64,000 nt of DNA from contig JAMPIW010000007.1 of assembly GCA_040183005.1 (NCBI GenBank), forward strand, positions 1,310,188-1,374,187, written 5' to 3'. Below the pieces are notes generated by a model that ran no database searches, had not been told where the DNA came from, and saw nothing but the letters and a program-made list of their open reading frames with translations. Position numbers and translations under genes: made by a program. The stretch is from Gammaproteobacteria bacterium. GTDB taxonomy: Bacteria > Pseudomonadota > Gammaproteobacteria > Ga0077554 > Ga007554. This document shows, one piece after another, positions 18,791 through 27,576 of this stretch. The stretch's first letter is position 1; each line of letters begins with the position of its first letter.

Positions 18791-20410
18791 ATGGTCACCA
18801 AGAAGACGGGCAGAAAGCGCGCTCGCAGCGCCGTCACCCCGCCCCCAGTTGCGGGGGCGCCGAATCAGAGCGAGCAAATCGCGCGCACCCTGGTCAAAAC
18901 GGTTATTGCACTGCCGCTGCTCGACAAGATGAACGCCGAGACCGCCACCCGCCTCATGGATCCAACGATCGCGCCAGTCCTCTACGACGTCATCATCGAT
19001 CTGCACCAGGAGTATCCGAAAGGGCGCGACGAAGCGCGCAAGTGGGTGATCCAGGCCATCAACCACATCTTCCAGGCGCGGAACATCGCGACCGGTCCCG
19101 CAGGGGAGCGCATCGATGTCGAGAAGAGCTCCTACACGAGCCAGTATCTCTTCGCGCGGCTTTCCGGCGGCGTGATCCGCGATCTGGTGGTCGCCGATGG
19201 GGAGCCGAAGACGATCGCCGACACAGACGTAAAGCGGACGTCGGGCCCTCACGCGATCTTCCAGATCTGGGAGGACTTCAAGGTCCATCCGCTCATCTGC
19301 GGTTCGATTTCGACCATGAAGGCCGATGCGGCGCGCGCCGCGTTCCGGGCCGAAGGCGGCGACATCGTCTGGGCAGTTATCGACTCAGGGATCCAGGGCG
19401 ACCACGTTCATTTCAAGCAGCACGGCAACCTGGAAGGGCAAGTCAAGGAGTGGCACAAGGACTTCACCGGCGAAGGAAACGCGCTCGACGACGGCTTCGG
19501 CCACGGTACGCACGTCGCGGGGATCATCGCTGGCGAGGTCGCGGCGTGCGAGAAGGATCCGCACCCCGATATCGTCGCCTACACCCGGTTGCTGAAGCCC
19601 GATGGCGACCAAACTGAGCGCGAGCTCAGCTACGAGCGCCTGAAACTGGCATCGATCTGTGGCATGGCGCCGAAGACCAAGCTGGTCAGCCTGAAGGTGA
19701 TCGGTGCCGACGAGCAGGGCGCGGTTTCAAACATCATCGCAGCGCTCGCATACATCCAGACGATCAACGCCAACGGCCGGCACATACGCATCCACGGCAT
19801 CAACCTGTCGGTCGGCTACGCCTTCGATCCCGAGTGGTTCGCGTGCGGACAGAGCCAGCTGTGTGTCGAGGTCAACCGCTTGGTGCGTTCGGGCGTCGTG
19901 GTGGTCGTGGCGGCCGGCAACACTGGCTACGGCACCGTCGCAACCGAGTTCAATGCCGCGCGCAAGACCGGCCTCGCGCTGTCGATTAACGATCCCGGCA
20001 ACGCGGATGGCGCGATCACGGTGGGGTCGACCCACCGCACCATGCCGCACGTCTACGGCGTGTCCTATTTCTCGTCGAAGGGTCCGACTGGCGACGGGCG
20101 CATGAAGCCCGACCTCGTCGCGCCGGGCGAGAAAGTGGTCTCGTGCGCATCGGGCAAGCTACGCGACCACATCGCCGCGAAGCTGGAAGACGGTGTCGTC
20201 CCGACCTACATCGAGAGCACCGGCACGAGCATGGCCGCGCCCCATGTCTCCGGCGCGGCAGCGGCGCTGTTGTCGGTGAAAAAGGAGTTCATCGGCCTGC
20301 CGGAGCGAGTGAAGGAGATTTTCGTCGCTACCGCGACCGATTTGCGCCGCGAGCGGCATTTCCAGGGTGCGGGCCTGATCGACTTGATGCGTGCGATCCA
20401 GTCCGTTTGA
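18791..20410 (+). CDS. Intracellular subtilisin-like serine protease (S8 family) with a long N-terminal domain
   Basis: 539 residues. The catalytic triad is complete: Asp198 (WAVIDSGIQG), His238 (FGHGTHVAGIIAG) and Ser480 (STGTSMAAPHVSG), with oxyanion Asn377 (VAAGNTG). There is no signal peptide and the start is basic (KKTGRKRAR), so it should act in the cytosol. Residues 1-185 form a separate helical N-terminal domain, which could be a propeptide or a sensor. An insert between His and Asn (about 250-345) is longer than in simple subtilisins. The next gene (20436) is on the same strand 25 bases away with its own ribosome site, so the two form an operon. Codon use (GCG, GAC, AAG rich) differs from nearby accessory genes, and transposon remnants lie upstream, which suggests acquisition. 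Confidence 0.92.
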   Translation: MVTKKTGRKRARSAVTPPPVAGAPNQSEQIARTLVKTVIALPLLDKMNAETATRLMDPTIAPVLYDVIIDLHQEYPKGRDEARKWVIQAINHIFQARNIATGPAGERIDVEKSSYTSQYLFARLSGGVIRDLVVADGEPKTIADTDVKRTSGPHAIFQIWEDFKVHPLICGSISTMKADAARAAFRAEGGDIVWAVIDSGIQGDHVHFKQHGNLEGQVKEWHKDFTGEGNALDDGFGHGTHVAGIIAGEVAACEKDPHPDIVAYTRLLKPDGDQTERELSYERLKLASICGMAPKTKLVSLKVIGADEQGAVSNIIAALAYIQTINANGRHIRIHGINLSVGYAFDPEWFACGQSQLCVEVNRLVRSGVVVVVAAGNTGYGTVATEFNAARKTGLALSINDPGNADGAITVGSTHRTMPHVYGVSYFSSKGPTGDGRMKPDLVAPGEKVVSCASGKLRDHIAAKLEDGVVPTYIESTGTSMAAPHVSGAAAALLSVKKEFIGLPERVKEIFVATATDLRRERHFQGAGLIDLMRAIQSV

Positions 20411-20435
20411 CATAACTCAATGGCAGGAGATAACA

Positions 20436-21755
20436 ATGGCTGACTTATCAGGATTCCCGTTCTTCCCAGTCGAGTTCGACAAGCAAGGCAATATCCACGA
20501 CCCGGCTCAGCCGGCGGCGCTTGAAGCACATCTCGCGAAAGGCGGCACGACCGACCTCATAGTGTTCTCACACGGCTGGAACAACGACATGGACGAGGCG
20601 AGCCAACTCTATGCCGACTTTTTCGCGAGTGCGCGAGCGGTGCTCGATACCGGCAAGGTGCCGGGCGCTGCGGCGCGCACGTTCGCCGTGCTCGGTGTGC
20701 TATGGCCGTCGAAGAAGTTCGCCGACAAGGAACTCATCCCGAGCGGCGCGGCGGGCGCCGGGTCGACGGTGGAGATCGACGACCTGCGCGACAAGCTGCG
20801 CGGTCTGCACGGCACGTTTGACGCCCCGGACGCCGACCAGAAGCTCACCGACCTGGAAAAGCTGCTGCCCAAGCTCGAGGATAGCGCAAGCGCGTGCAAG
20901 ACATTCGTCGACGGTGTGCGCGGGCTGATGAAACCGAGCGCGGGCGACGATGCCGATGCGGCGAAGCTGTTCTTCTCGATACCTGCGGGCGATCTGTTCA
21001 CCAAGCTGCAGCAGCCGGTCTCGTTCACCGCAATCGCGGCCCCAGCGGGCGGAGGCGGGGCCGCGACCATCGGCGACACGGGTGGCGCTGCCGGCCTCGG
21101 AAGCTTTTTTAGCGGTATTGGCTCGGGCGTGCGCAACCTGCTCAACCTCACCACCTACTACCAGATGAAGGAGCGCGCCGGACTCGTGGGCGCAGTCGGC
21201 GTGAACCCACTCGTCTCCGGGCTCAAGAAGAAATACCCGGCACTGCGTTTGCATCTAGTCGGCCACAGCTTTGGCGGTCGGCTGGTCACCGCGGTTGCCG
21301 CTGGCGCCGACGATGCTAGCGTGATCAAGGCGAACTCGCTCAGCCTACTGCAGGCGGCGTATTCACATTACGGCCTGGCGCAGAAGTGGGACGGGCAGCA
21401 AGACGGCGCCTTCCGGCGCGTCGTCGCCCTGGGCGTCATCTTGGGACCGACGATCATCACCTGCACCGCGAACGACAAAGCGGTCGGTCTGGCTTATCCG
21501 ATCGCGTCGATCGTCGCCGGCCAGGTCGCGGCTGGCCTCGGTGACGAGAACGACAAGTACGGCGGCATAGGACGCAACGGTGCCCAGAAGACCCCGGAGG
21601 CGGTGAAGGCGGAGCTGCTCGACGTCGGCGGCGCCTACGCGCTCACGCCGGGAAAGATCCACAACCTGCGCGCCGACCCGTTCATCTCCAGCCACAGCGA
21701 CATCACCAACAAGCAGGTGGCCTATGCGGTGCTGACGGCGATTGCGGCGACCTGA
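20436..21755 (+). CDS. Alpha/beta hydrolase (lipase/esterase fold), partner of the subtilase
   Basis: 439 residues, starting at ATG 20436 after AGGAGA; a reading from 20391 would overlap the protease end. The nucleophile elbow GHSFGGR gives Ser278. Asp347 in TCTANDKAV and His420 in SSHSD are good candidates for the rest of the triad, and FSHGWNN (44-50) fits the oxyanion strand. A Gly/Ala-rich segment (about 200-235, with SFFSGIGSG) could be a membrane-touching lid. No signal peptide is seen. The substrate is unknown: lipid, ester or another small molecule. Pairing with a protease suggests activation or release by cleavage, which is inference. Confidence 0.85.
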   Translation: MADLSGFPFFPVEFDKQGNIHDPAQPAALEAHLAKGGTTDLIVFSHGWNNDMDEASQLYADFFASARAVLDTGKVPGAAARTFAVLGVLWPSKKFADKELIPSGAAGAGSTVEIDDLRDKLRGLHGTFDAPDADQKLTDLEKLLPKLEDSASACKTFVDGVRGLMKPSAGDDADAAKLFFSIPAGDLFTKLQQPVSFTAIAAPAGGGGAATIGDTGGAAGLGSFFSGIGSGVRNLLNLTTYYQMKERAGLVGAVGVNPLVSGLKKKYPALRLHLVGHSFGGRLVTAVAAGADDASVIKANSLSLLQAAYSHYGLAQKWDGQQDGAFRRVVALGVILGPTIITCTANDKAVGLAYPIASIVAGQVAAGLGDENDKYGGIGRNGAQKTPEAVKAELLDVGGAYALTPGKIHNLRADPFISSHSDITNKQVAYAVLTAIAAT

Positions 21756-21899
21756 ATCCGAAAGTCTCGAAGATTCTCAGGGCAACAGTGCGGGGTACGG
21801 GTGGCGGCCGCAGAAGGCGCAGGTCAAGTCTTGCATTAACACATTCCGCCTGAAACCCAGTTCAAAACAATTAGAATCATTGGGCTCAGCATCAAAGAG

Positions 21900-22046
21900 T
21901 CAAATGGTCACAAGGCGGAAAAATGGTATCGCCTCGCCGCCGAGCAGGGTTACCCCGATGCACGAGCCAGCCTGGAGATCCTTTATAGCGGGGCACTGCT
22001 ACACCACCATATGACGGAAAAAAGCCGACAGCTAACTTCCGAGTAA
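21900..22046 (+). pseudogene. Sel1-repeat protein, C-terminal remnant
   Basis: 48 codons in frame to TAA at 22044: KAEKWYRLAAEQGYPDARAS, then LEILYSGALL. 'WYRLAAEQGYPDA' is a Sel1-like repeat core. There is no start codon or ribosome site for it, so it is a leftover 3' end. The rest of 21756-22081 holds nothing recognisable. Confidence 0.6.
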
Positions 22047-22081
22047 AATCCAGCGATGCCGTGGCGAACTACAAGGGAGGA

Positions 22082-22567
22082 CTAATATCGCCCGTGCTGC
22101 TTGCTGATGTAGTTGGTCAGTTCAACATACTGGTTATTCATGCGCCGCACGATGGCATGCACCGAGCGAACGATGGAGCGCATCACGCGGTACACGATCA
22201 GGGGATCGGTGTTGAGCAGCGCTTCAAAAGACTCGCGGCGCAGAGTGAACACTTCGGTATCGCCAATCGACGTCAGGGTTGCGCTGTGTTCCAGTCCGTC
22301 GATAAAGCCCAAAGCACCCGCCAAATCGCCTGTCTTGAGGATATGCAGGGTGGCTGACTCGCCTCCCCCGCTCTCTTTGACTACGGCGAGCATGCCGCTC
22401 ATGACCACATGCAGACTGTTGTCGCTATGTCCCTCCTGAATCAAAACCTCCCCGTCTTTCAAACGGCGGGTTTCGATAACCTTGGCTAATACCCTGCACT
22501 GCTCATCGGCCAACTCAACCGCAAAGGGCGAGGAACGGAGAATGTCATACTTGATCTGGTCACTCAT
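22082..22567 (-). CDS. Cyclic-nucleotide-binding domain protein without a DNA-binding domain
   Basis: 161 residues, essentially one cNMP-binding (CRP-like) beta barrel: LKDGEVLIQEGHSDNSLHVV, SGMLAVVKESGG and LKTGDLAGALGFIDGLEHSA. The last corresponds to the phosphate-binding cassette but lacks the usual Glu/Arg pattern. The C-terminal helix (YRVMRSIVRSVHAIVRRMN) resembles the CRP dimer helix. No helix-turn-helix follows. It may sense a nucleotide or act as a protein partner. It lies downstream of thrC on the same strand, 72 bases away. Confidence 0.82.
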   Translation of the reverse strand: MSDQIKYDILRSSPFAVELADEQCRVLAKVIETRRLKDGEVLIQEGHSDNSLHVVMSGMLAVVKESGGGESATLHILKTGDLAGALGFIDGLEHSATLTSIGDTEVFTLRRESFEALLNTDPLIVYRVMRSIVRSVHAIVRRMNNQYVELTNYISKQHGRY

Positions 22568-22639
22568 AGAGAACCTATCCGGTGATGAATAAGTGCTTGA
22601 TTATAGCCAAGCGGTGGGCAACCGCAACGCCCTACAATC

Positions 22640-23719
22640 TTAGACCATATTTTCCAATATGGCACGCTTAACGGACTCCAGCGTTGCCTCGACGGTATGC
22701 ACCGGGGAGGTGCTCTGACTGATGGCAATGTCCGGGTCCTTTAGACCATGGCCCGTGAGGGTACACACCACCTTGCTGCCCTCGGGAATCTTGCCCGATT
22801 TGATATCGCGCATCGCACCTGCCAGCGAGGTCGCCGAAGCAGGCTCGCAGAATACGCCTTCCTTCAGAGCAAGCAACTTCTGCGCGGCGAGAATCTCCTG
22901 ATCGGTGCATTCGTCAAACCAACCGTTGGACTCCTCTCTTACCTTCCACGCCTTGTCCCAGCTTTGCGGATGGCCGATGCGAATCGCCGTAGCCACGGTT
23001 TCGGGATTATCGACCGGCTGGCCGCGCATGAACGGGGCAGAACCGGCCGCTTGATAACCCACCATGCGCGGACGATTATTAGCGATGCCGTGCTCCTGGT
23101 ATTCCTTATAACCCATCCAGTGGGCGGTAATGTTGCCCGCGTTGCCGACTGGCAGACAATGGAAATCCGGCGCGCACTCCAACTCTTCGACAATCTCAAA
23201 GGCGGCAGTCTTCTGGCCTTGCAGACGGAAGGGGTTAATGGAGTTGACGATAGTAACCGGCGCCTCCAGTGCGACATCCTTGACCAGTTGCATGCCGACA
23301 TCGAAGTTGCCCTTGATCTGGATCACGCAGGCGCCGTGGATCATCGCCTGAGCAAGCTTGCCAAGCGCGATTTTCCCATCGGGGATCAGCACGAACGAAG
23401 CGATCCCCGCGCGCGCCGCATAGGCGGCAGCGGCAGCAGAGGTATTGCCGGTGGAAGCGCAGATGATGGCGCGGCTGCCCTCCTCCACCGCCTTGGTCAC
23501 CGCCATGGTCATGCCACGGTCCTTGAACGAACCGGTGGGATTAAGGCCTTCATATTTGACGTAGATGTCTACTTCTTTTCCCAATAGGCGCGGGATATTG
23601 TTTAGCCGGATCAGCGGGGTATTACCCTCGCCGAGGCTGATGATGCGCGTGTCGTCATGGACGGGAAGGCGATCGCGGTATTTGTCGATCAGACCGGTGT
23701 AGCGGGGGCGGAATGGCAT
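22640..23719 (-). CDS. thrC: Threonine synthase
   Basis: Converts O-phospho-homoserine to threonine with PLP. 359 residues, the shorter class. The PLP lysine is Lys66 in NPTGSFKDRGM. ICASTGNTSAAAAAYAARAG binds the substrate phosphate, and PVGNAGNITAHWMGYKEY and TLTGHGLKDPD are typical. It follows hom and alaC on the same strand but is separated from hom by about 1 kb holding an orphan HicB and an AT-rich island. Confidence 0.96.
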   Translation of the reverse strand: MPFRPRYTGLIDKYRDRLPVHDDTRIISLGEGNTPLIRLNNIPRLLGKEVDIYVKYEGLNPTGSFKDRGMTMAVTKAVEEGSRAIICASTGNTSAAAAAYAARAGIASFVLIPDGKIALGKLAQAMIHGACVIQIKGNFDVGMQLVKDVALEAPVTIVNSINPFRLQGQKTAAFEIVEELECAPDFHCLPVGNAGNITAHWMGYKEYQEHGIANNRPRMVGYQAAGSAPFMRGQPVDNPETVATAIRIGHPQSWDKAWKVREESNGWFDECTDQEILAAQKLLALKEGVFCEPASATSLAGAMRDIKSGKIPEGSKVVCTLTGHGLKDPDIAISQSTSPVHTVEATLESVKRAILENMV

Positions 23720-23779
23720 AAATAAACCTCAGAAATAAATTTCGAATGATCGGCTTGTATCAGGAATCGCAGCGCCCTG

Positions 23780-23992
23780 TCAGGCGGCAACCTCGATGTA
23801 TTCAACATGACTAGAGGGCAGGGGGATAGCAAAACCATCCTCACGCAACCCGGACAGATGGAATTCAATGGCCTCACGAATGGCGCACTCGACTTCCTCC
23901 ACGGTTGCGCCCGTAGCTACACAGCCGGGCAGATCGGGGACATAAGCAGAGTAGTTGCTTTCGATTTTTTCGATCACAATGGCATAGCGCAT
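23780..23992 (-). CDS. HicB-family antitoxin-like protein, orphan
   Basis: 70 residues: YAIVIEKIESNYSAYVPDLP, then GCVATGATVEEVECAIREAI, which is the HicB partial-RNase-H fold. The position that a HicA toxin gene would normally take upstream (23995-24200) has no HicA-like frame; it holds a hairpin repeat. No C-terminal DNA-binding domain follows. It ends 60 bases before thrC and may be co-transcribed with it. Confidence 0.85.
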   Translation of the reverse strand: MRYAIVIEKIESNYSAYVPDLPGCVATGATVEEVECAIREAIEFHLSGLREDGFAIPLPSSHVEYIEVAA

Positions 23993-24044
23993 AATTGAAA
24001 CCTCATTTCTTCAAGCCGGCTTGTCATCTGCTCTGTGATTCATG

Positions 24045-24090
24045 TCAGGTGTAGGTTGGGTCCGCTTCTCTTGACCCAACTTACACCTGA
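24045..24090. repeat. Hairpin repeat, family A (left of AT-rich island)
   Basis: TCAGGTGTAGGTTGGGTC (24045-24062) pairs with GACCCAACTTACACCTGA (24073-24090) with one mismatch. The core TAGGTTGGGTC...GACCCAACCTA is a widespread proteobacterial intergenic palindrome and recurs at 24636-24727. Confidence 0.85.
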
Positions 24091-24124
24091 CTGTATCTTT
24101 TTTCACCGAGAGAGAAAATTTTTC

Positions 24125-24153
24125 TTGACTTTTCATGAAGATATGCTTAAATA
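24125..24153 (+). promoter_or_regulatory. Predicted sigma-70 promoter in the AT-rich island
   Basis: TTGACT at 24125-24130, 17-base spacer, TAAATA at 24148-24153. The transcript would run about 245 bases before the small frame at 24404. Confidence 0.5.
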
Positions 24154-24403
24154 TCAACAACATACGAAATAACCCATGATATGTTGTCACATTAATAATT
24201 CTTTATAATCTGAGCCAAATCATCTACCTCAGAAATTAAGTTACTGGGCAATTAATCCAGTACACATCCACTTCTTACTGCATATCCTGCTTAGTTACAT
24301 CTCACCTTTAAAATTCTCTTTATTTGTTTTCCGCAGCCTTGCGCACAAAGTCAGCAAGGTTAAACACTCTTCATTGATCAACTAACGAAAGGTAAAACAC
24401 ACC

Positions 24404-24529
24404 ATGAAGATTCCAACCAAGAAGAAGATATACATGCAAGTAGCAGTAACAATAATATTAATATCAAAATTAATAGTAATACTAAATTTAGAATTAAATT
24501 TAAATATTAATGTTAATATTTTTAGCTAG
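24404..24529 (+). CDS. Possible 41-residue hydrophobic peptide
   Basis: The frame runs ATG to TAG: a basic start (MKIPTKKKIYMQ), a hydrophobic stretch of about 18 residues (VAVTIILISKLIVILNL) and an Asn/Leu/Ile-rich tail. GAAAGG lies about 11 bases before the ATG. The layout of lysines plus a single membrane helix resembles small membrane peptides, including type I toxins, but codons are almost all AT-ending and low complexity could produce it by chance. Not recognised as any family. Confidence 0.35.
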   Translation: MKIPTKKKIYMQVAVTIILISKLIVILNLELNLNINVNIFS

Positions 24530-24635
24530 CACAATAACCTTCACTAAAAATCAACCTCCCAAAATCTACATCCTTGGATTCATCCTTACTTAAGTTAATC
24601 GCCACCTCCGATATCTTGCTAGACTTTGCGCAAGA

Positions 24636-24727
24636 GTGTAGGTTGGGTCAAGGAGCGCAAGCTCCGGACCCAACGAATCACAACCTGGAGTAATGTTGGG
24701 TCCGCTTCGCTTGACCCAACCTACATT
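24636..24727. repeat. Hairpin repeats, family A, two copies (right of AT-rich island)
   Basis: One copy at 24636-24676 (GTAGGTTGGGTC ... GGACCCAACGA) and one at 24692-24727 (TGTTGGGTC ... GACCCAACCTACA). They sit between the hom stop and the AT-rich island. Confidence 0.85.
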
Positions 24728-24752
24728 TTCAAATCTCCATGCGCTCCGCGGC

Positions 24753-26069
24753 TCACCCCTTCAAAGACTCCACCCGCATCCTCATCACCGGCCCCGCCAT
24801 CGTTCCCAGCGCCTCGATACAGCGGATGGCTTCGTTCATCTGTCTCTCGCAGATGCGGTGGGTGAGGATCACCACGGGCACCGTGTCGTCACCGCCGTTG
24901 GCCGGCGCCTTTTGCAGCATGGCCTCGATGCTGATGTTTTGATCGGCGAGAATGCGCGTCACGTCGGCCAGTACGCCGGGGCGATCTTGCGCCTGCATGC
25001 GCAGGTAATAGGCGGTTTCCACCTTTTCCATGGGCATAATCGGCAGGTCGGACAAGGCGTCTGGCTGGAACGCCAGGTGCGGCACACGGTTTTCCGGGTC
25101 GGAGGTGAGGGTACGCACCACGTCCACCAGGTCGGCCACCACTGCCGAGGCGGTGGGCTCGGCGCCCGCGCCCGCGCCGTAAAACAGCGTCGGGCCAACA
25201 GCGTCGCCCTTCACCAGTACGGCGTTCATTACGCCATCGACGTTGGCGATCAGGCGGCGATGCGGGATCAGCGTGGGATGCACACGCAACTCAATGCCTT
25301 CTTCGGTACGGCGCGCAATGCCCAGATGCTTGATGCGATAACCAAGCTCCTCAGCATAGCCTACGTCCTGGCGAGTGATGCGGGTGATGCCTTCAGTGTA
25401 GGCCTTATCGAATTGCAAGGGGATGCCGAAGGCAATGGAGGCGAGGATGGTGAGCTTGTGCGCCGCATCGATACCCTCCACGTCGAAGGTGGGATCGGCC
25501 TCGGCGTAACCCAGACGTTGCGCCTCGGCCAGCACATCGGCGAAATCACGCCCCTTATCACGCATCTCGGTGAGAATGAAATTTCCAGTGCCATTAATAA
25601 TGCCCGCCAGCCATTCGATGCGGTTACCGGCCAGGCCTTCGCGAATCGCCTTGATGATCGGAATGCCGCCCGCCACTGCGGCCTCGAAGGCTACCATCAC
25701 GCCCCTTTCGCGGGCTGCGGCGAAGATTTCGTTACCATAACGGGCGATCAGCGCCTTGTTGGCGGTCACTACATGCTTGCCGTTGGCGATGGCGCGCAGC
25801 ACCAGGTCACGCGCCTGATCCGTGCCGCCGATCAGTTCGACGATGACCTGGAGATCGGGATTATTGACCACCTCGAAAGGATCTTGAGTGAGCTTGATAC
25901 CGGTAGTATCGCAGATGCGCGACTTGCTCAAGTCCCGCGCGCTGGCGTGGACAACCTCGATACCACGACCAGCACGGCGCATAATCTCCTGGGCGTTACG
26001 CGCCAACACCTTGACCGTACCGCCGCCAACTGTACCCAAGCCCAGCAGACCTACTTTTACTGGATTCAT
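24753..26069 (-). CDS. hom: Homoserine dehydrogenase
   Basis: Reduces aspartate semialdehyde to homoserine, the branch point to threonine and methionine. 438 residues, monofunctional type with an ACT domain. The NAD(P)-binding GLGTVGGG is at about 10-17. [11 protein letters not shown], the catalytic region [18 protein letters not shown] and [20 protein letters not shown] are clear. The C-terminal ACT domain ([20 protein letters not shown]) implies allosteric feedback, usually by threonine. The start overlaps the alaC stop as ATGA. Confidence 0.97.
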   Translation of the reverse strand: MNPVKVGLLGLGTVGGGTVKVLARNAQEIMRRAGRGIEVVHASARDLSKSRICDTTGIKLTQDPFEVVNNPDLQVIVELIGGTDQARDLVLRAIANGKHVVTANKALIARYGNEIFAAARERGVMVAFEAAVAGGIPIIKAIREGLAGNRIEWLAGIINGTGNFILTEMRDKGRDFADVLAEAQRLGYAEADPTFDVEGIDAAHKLTILASIAFGIPLQFDKAYTEGITRITRQDVGYAEELGYRIKHLGIARRTEEGIELRVHPTLIPHRRLIANVDGVMNAVLVKGDAVGPTLFYGAGAGAEPTASAVVADLVDVVRTLTSDPENRVPHLAFQPDALSDLPIMPMEKVETAYYLRMQAQDRPGVLADVTRILADQNISIEAMLQKAPANGGDDTVPVVILTHRICERQMNEAIRCIEALGTMAGPVMRMRVESLKG

Positions 26070-27268
26070 GTTCCCGTCCCCAACAATATTCCGTCTTTCT
26101 TGAACATATCGCGTATACCGCGTATCGCCTGGCGGGTGCGGTGTTCATTCTCGATCAAACCGAAACGCACGTGGTCATCGCCATACTCGCCAAAACCAAT
26201 GCCCGGCGCCACTGCGACCTTGGCATCTTCCAACAGTCTCTTGGAGAATTCCAGCGATCCGAGGTGACGGTACTGCTCGGGAATCAGCGCCCACACAAAC
26301 ATCGTCGCCTTGGGCAACTCTACCGGCCAGCCCAGGGCATTGAGGCCGCTGCACAGCACGTCGCGGCGACGTTTGTACATATCGGAAATCTCTTTTACGC
26401 ACTCTTGCGGCCCTTCCAGGGCGGTAATCGCCGCCACCTGGATGGGCGTGAACATGCCATAATCGAGATAGGATTTCATGCGCGCCAGCGCCGCCACCAG
26501 CGTGGGATTGCCGACCATGAAGCCGACGCGCCAGCCCGGCATGTTATAGCTCTTGGACAGCGTGAAAAACTCCACCGCCACCTCTTTTGCACCCGGCACC
26601 TGCATGATGGACGGCGCCTCATAGCCATCGAACACGATATCGACATAGGCGAGGTCATGCACCACCCATATCTTGTGCTCGCGCGCGATGGCGATCACCT
26701 TTTCGAAAAACGGCAGATCCACGCACTGAGTAGTGGGGTTGCCTGGGAAGTTGAGCACCAGCATCTTGGGGCGCGGCCAGCAGTCCTTAATCGCCTTTTC
26801 CAGCTCGGCAAAAAAATCCCCGCCCGGCACCAGCGGTACATGGCGGATATCCGCGCCCGCAATCACGAAACCATAGGGATGGATGGGATAGGCGGGATTG
26901 GGCACCATCACCACGTCGCCCGGCCCCATGGTGGCAAAGGCGAGATGCGCCAGACCCTCCTTGGAGCCGATGGTGACGATAGCTTCGCTGTCCGGGTTCA
27001 GATCCACGCCGAAACGACGCTGATACCAGGTGCAAATCGCTTTGCGCAGACGTGGAATGCCTTTCGATACTGAATAACGGTGCGTGTCGCCACGCTGGGC
27101 GGCCTCGACCATCTTGTCCACGATATGCTTGGGCGTGGGCTGATCGGGATTGCCCATACCGAAGTCGATGATGTCCTCCCCGCGCGCGCGCGCCTTGGCC
27201 TTCAATTCACCAACGATATTGAAGACATAGGGGGGAAGGCGCTTAATTCTGGCAAATTCGTTGTTCAA
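26066..27268 (-). CDS. alaC: Alanine transaminase, AlaC type
   Basis: A PLP-dependent class I/II aminotransferase, 400 residues. PLP Lys239 is in [39 protein letters not shown] and [17 protein letters not shown] are typical of AlaC (pyruvate/glutamate to alanine). It directly precedes hom with a 4-base ATGA overlap, the usual order in many Gammaproteobacteria and Betaproteobacteria. LL-diaminopimelate aminotransferase is the nearest alternative, but the context with hom favours AlaC. Confidence 0.92.
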   Translation of the reverse strand: MNNEFARIKRLPPYVFNIVGELKAKARARGEDIIDFGMGNPDQPTPKHIVDKMVEAAQRGDTHRYSVSKGIPRLRKAICTWYQRRFGVDLNPDSEAIVTIGSKEGLAHLAFATMGPGDVVMVPNPAYPIHPYGFVIAGADIRHVPLVPGGDFFAELEKAIKDCWPRPKMLVLNFPGNPTTQCVDLPFFEKVIAIAREHKIWVVHDLAYVDIVFDGYEAPSIMQVPGAKEVAVEFFTLSKSYNMPGWRVGFMVGNPTLVAALARMKSYLDYGMFTPIQVAAITALEGPQECVKEISDMYKRRRDVLCSGLNALGWPVELPKATMFVWALIPEQYRHLGSLEFSKRLLEDAKVAVAPGIGFGEYGDDHVRFGLIENEHRTRQAIRGIRDMFKKDGILLGTGT

Positions 27269-27576
27269 GCTGGTTTATCCAAATAACTTCCGAGAAAAAA
27301 CAAGACGCGCGGCGAAAACAGCAGCCGACACGTCAAAACTTTAAACATTACCGATGCCAGGCGAAACTGTCAATGATCGAAGCTGGAAATGGCTTGGAAA
27401 TCAGGAGCGGGACACATAAAACTACCATGAAGAGACGTGAAAATTTTACCGTGAAAGCCATTGACAAAAAAACCTAAAGGGAGATGATGTACGTTCGATA
27501 ACGTGTGCTGGTGATCAGGCGAAACAAGCACAACCACCGCCTGATCACATTCTCTTCCCTCAAAATGGAGCTTGAT
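27269..27576. other. Divergent control region of alaC and katA
   Basis: About 300 bases with no gene. It holds the putative katA promoter (27461-27488) and, just after it, a small inverted repeat ACGTT-CGAT-AACGT (27491-27504) that could be an operator. No OxyR site was recognised with confidence. Confidence 0.5.
27461..27488 (+). promoter_or_regulatory. Putative katA promoter
   Basis: A perfect -35 TTGACA at 27461-27466, a 16-base spacer and a weak -10 GATGAT at 27483-27488. A weak -10 behind a strong -35 suits activator control. Confidence 0.45.

Larger units (their letters stand above)
24091..24635. other. AT-rich island between two hairpin repeats
   Basis: About 545 bases, strikingly AT-rich against a GC-rich background. 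It contains a predicted promoter (24125-24153), a leader with a CCTTGC/GCAAGG hairpin (24337-24359) and a small frame (24404-24529). Most of the stretch is otherwise unexplained. Confidence 0.7.
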
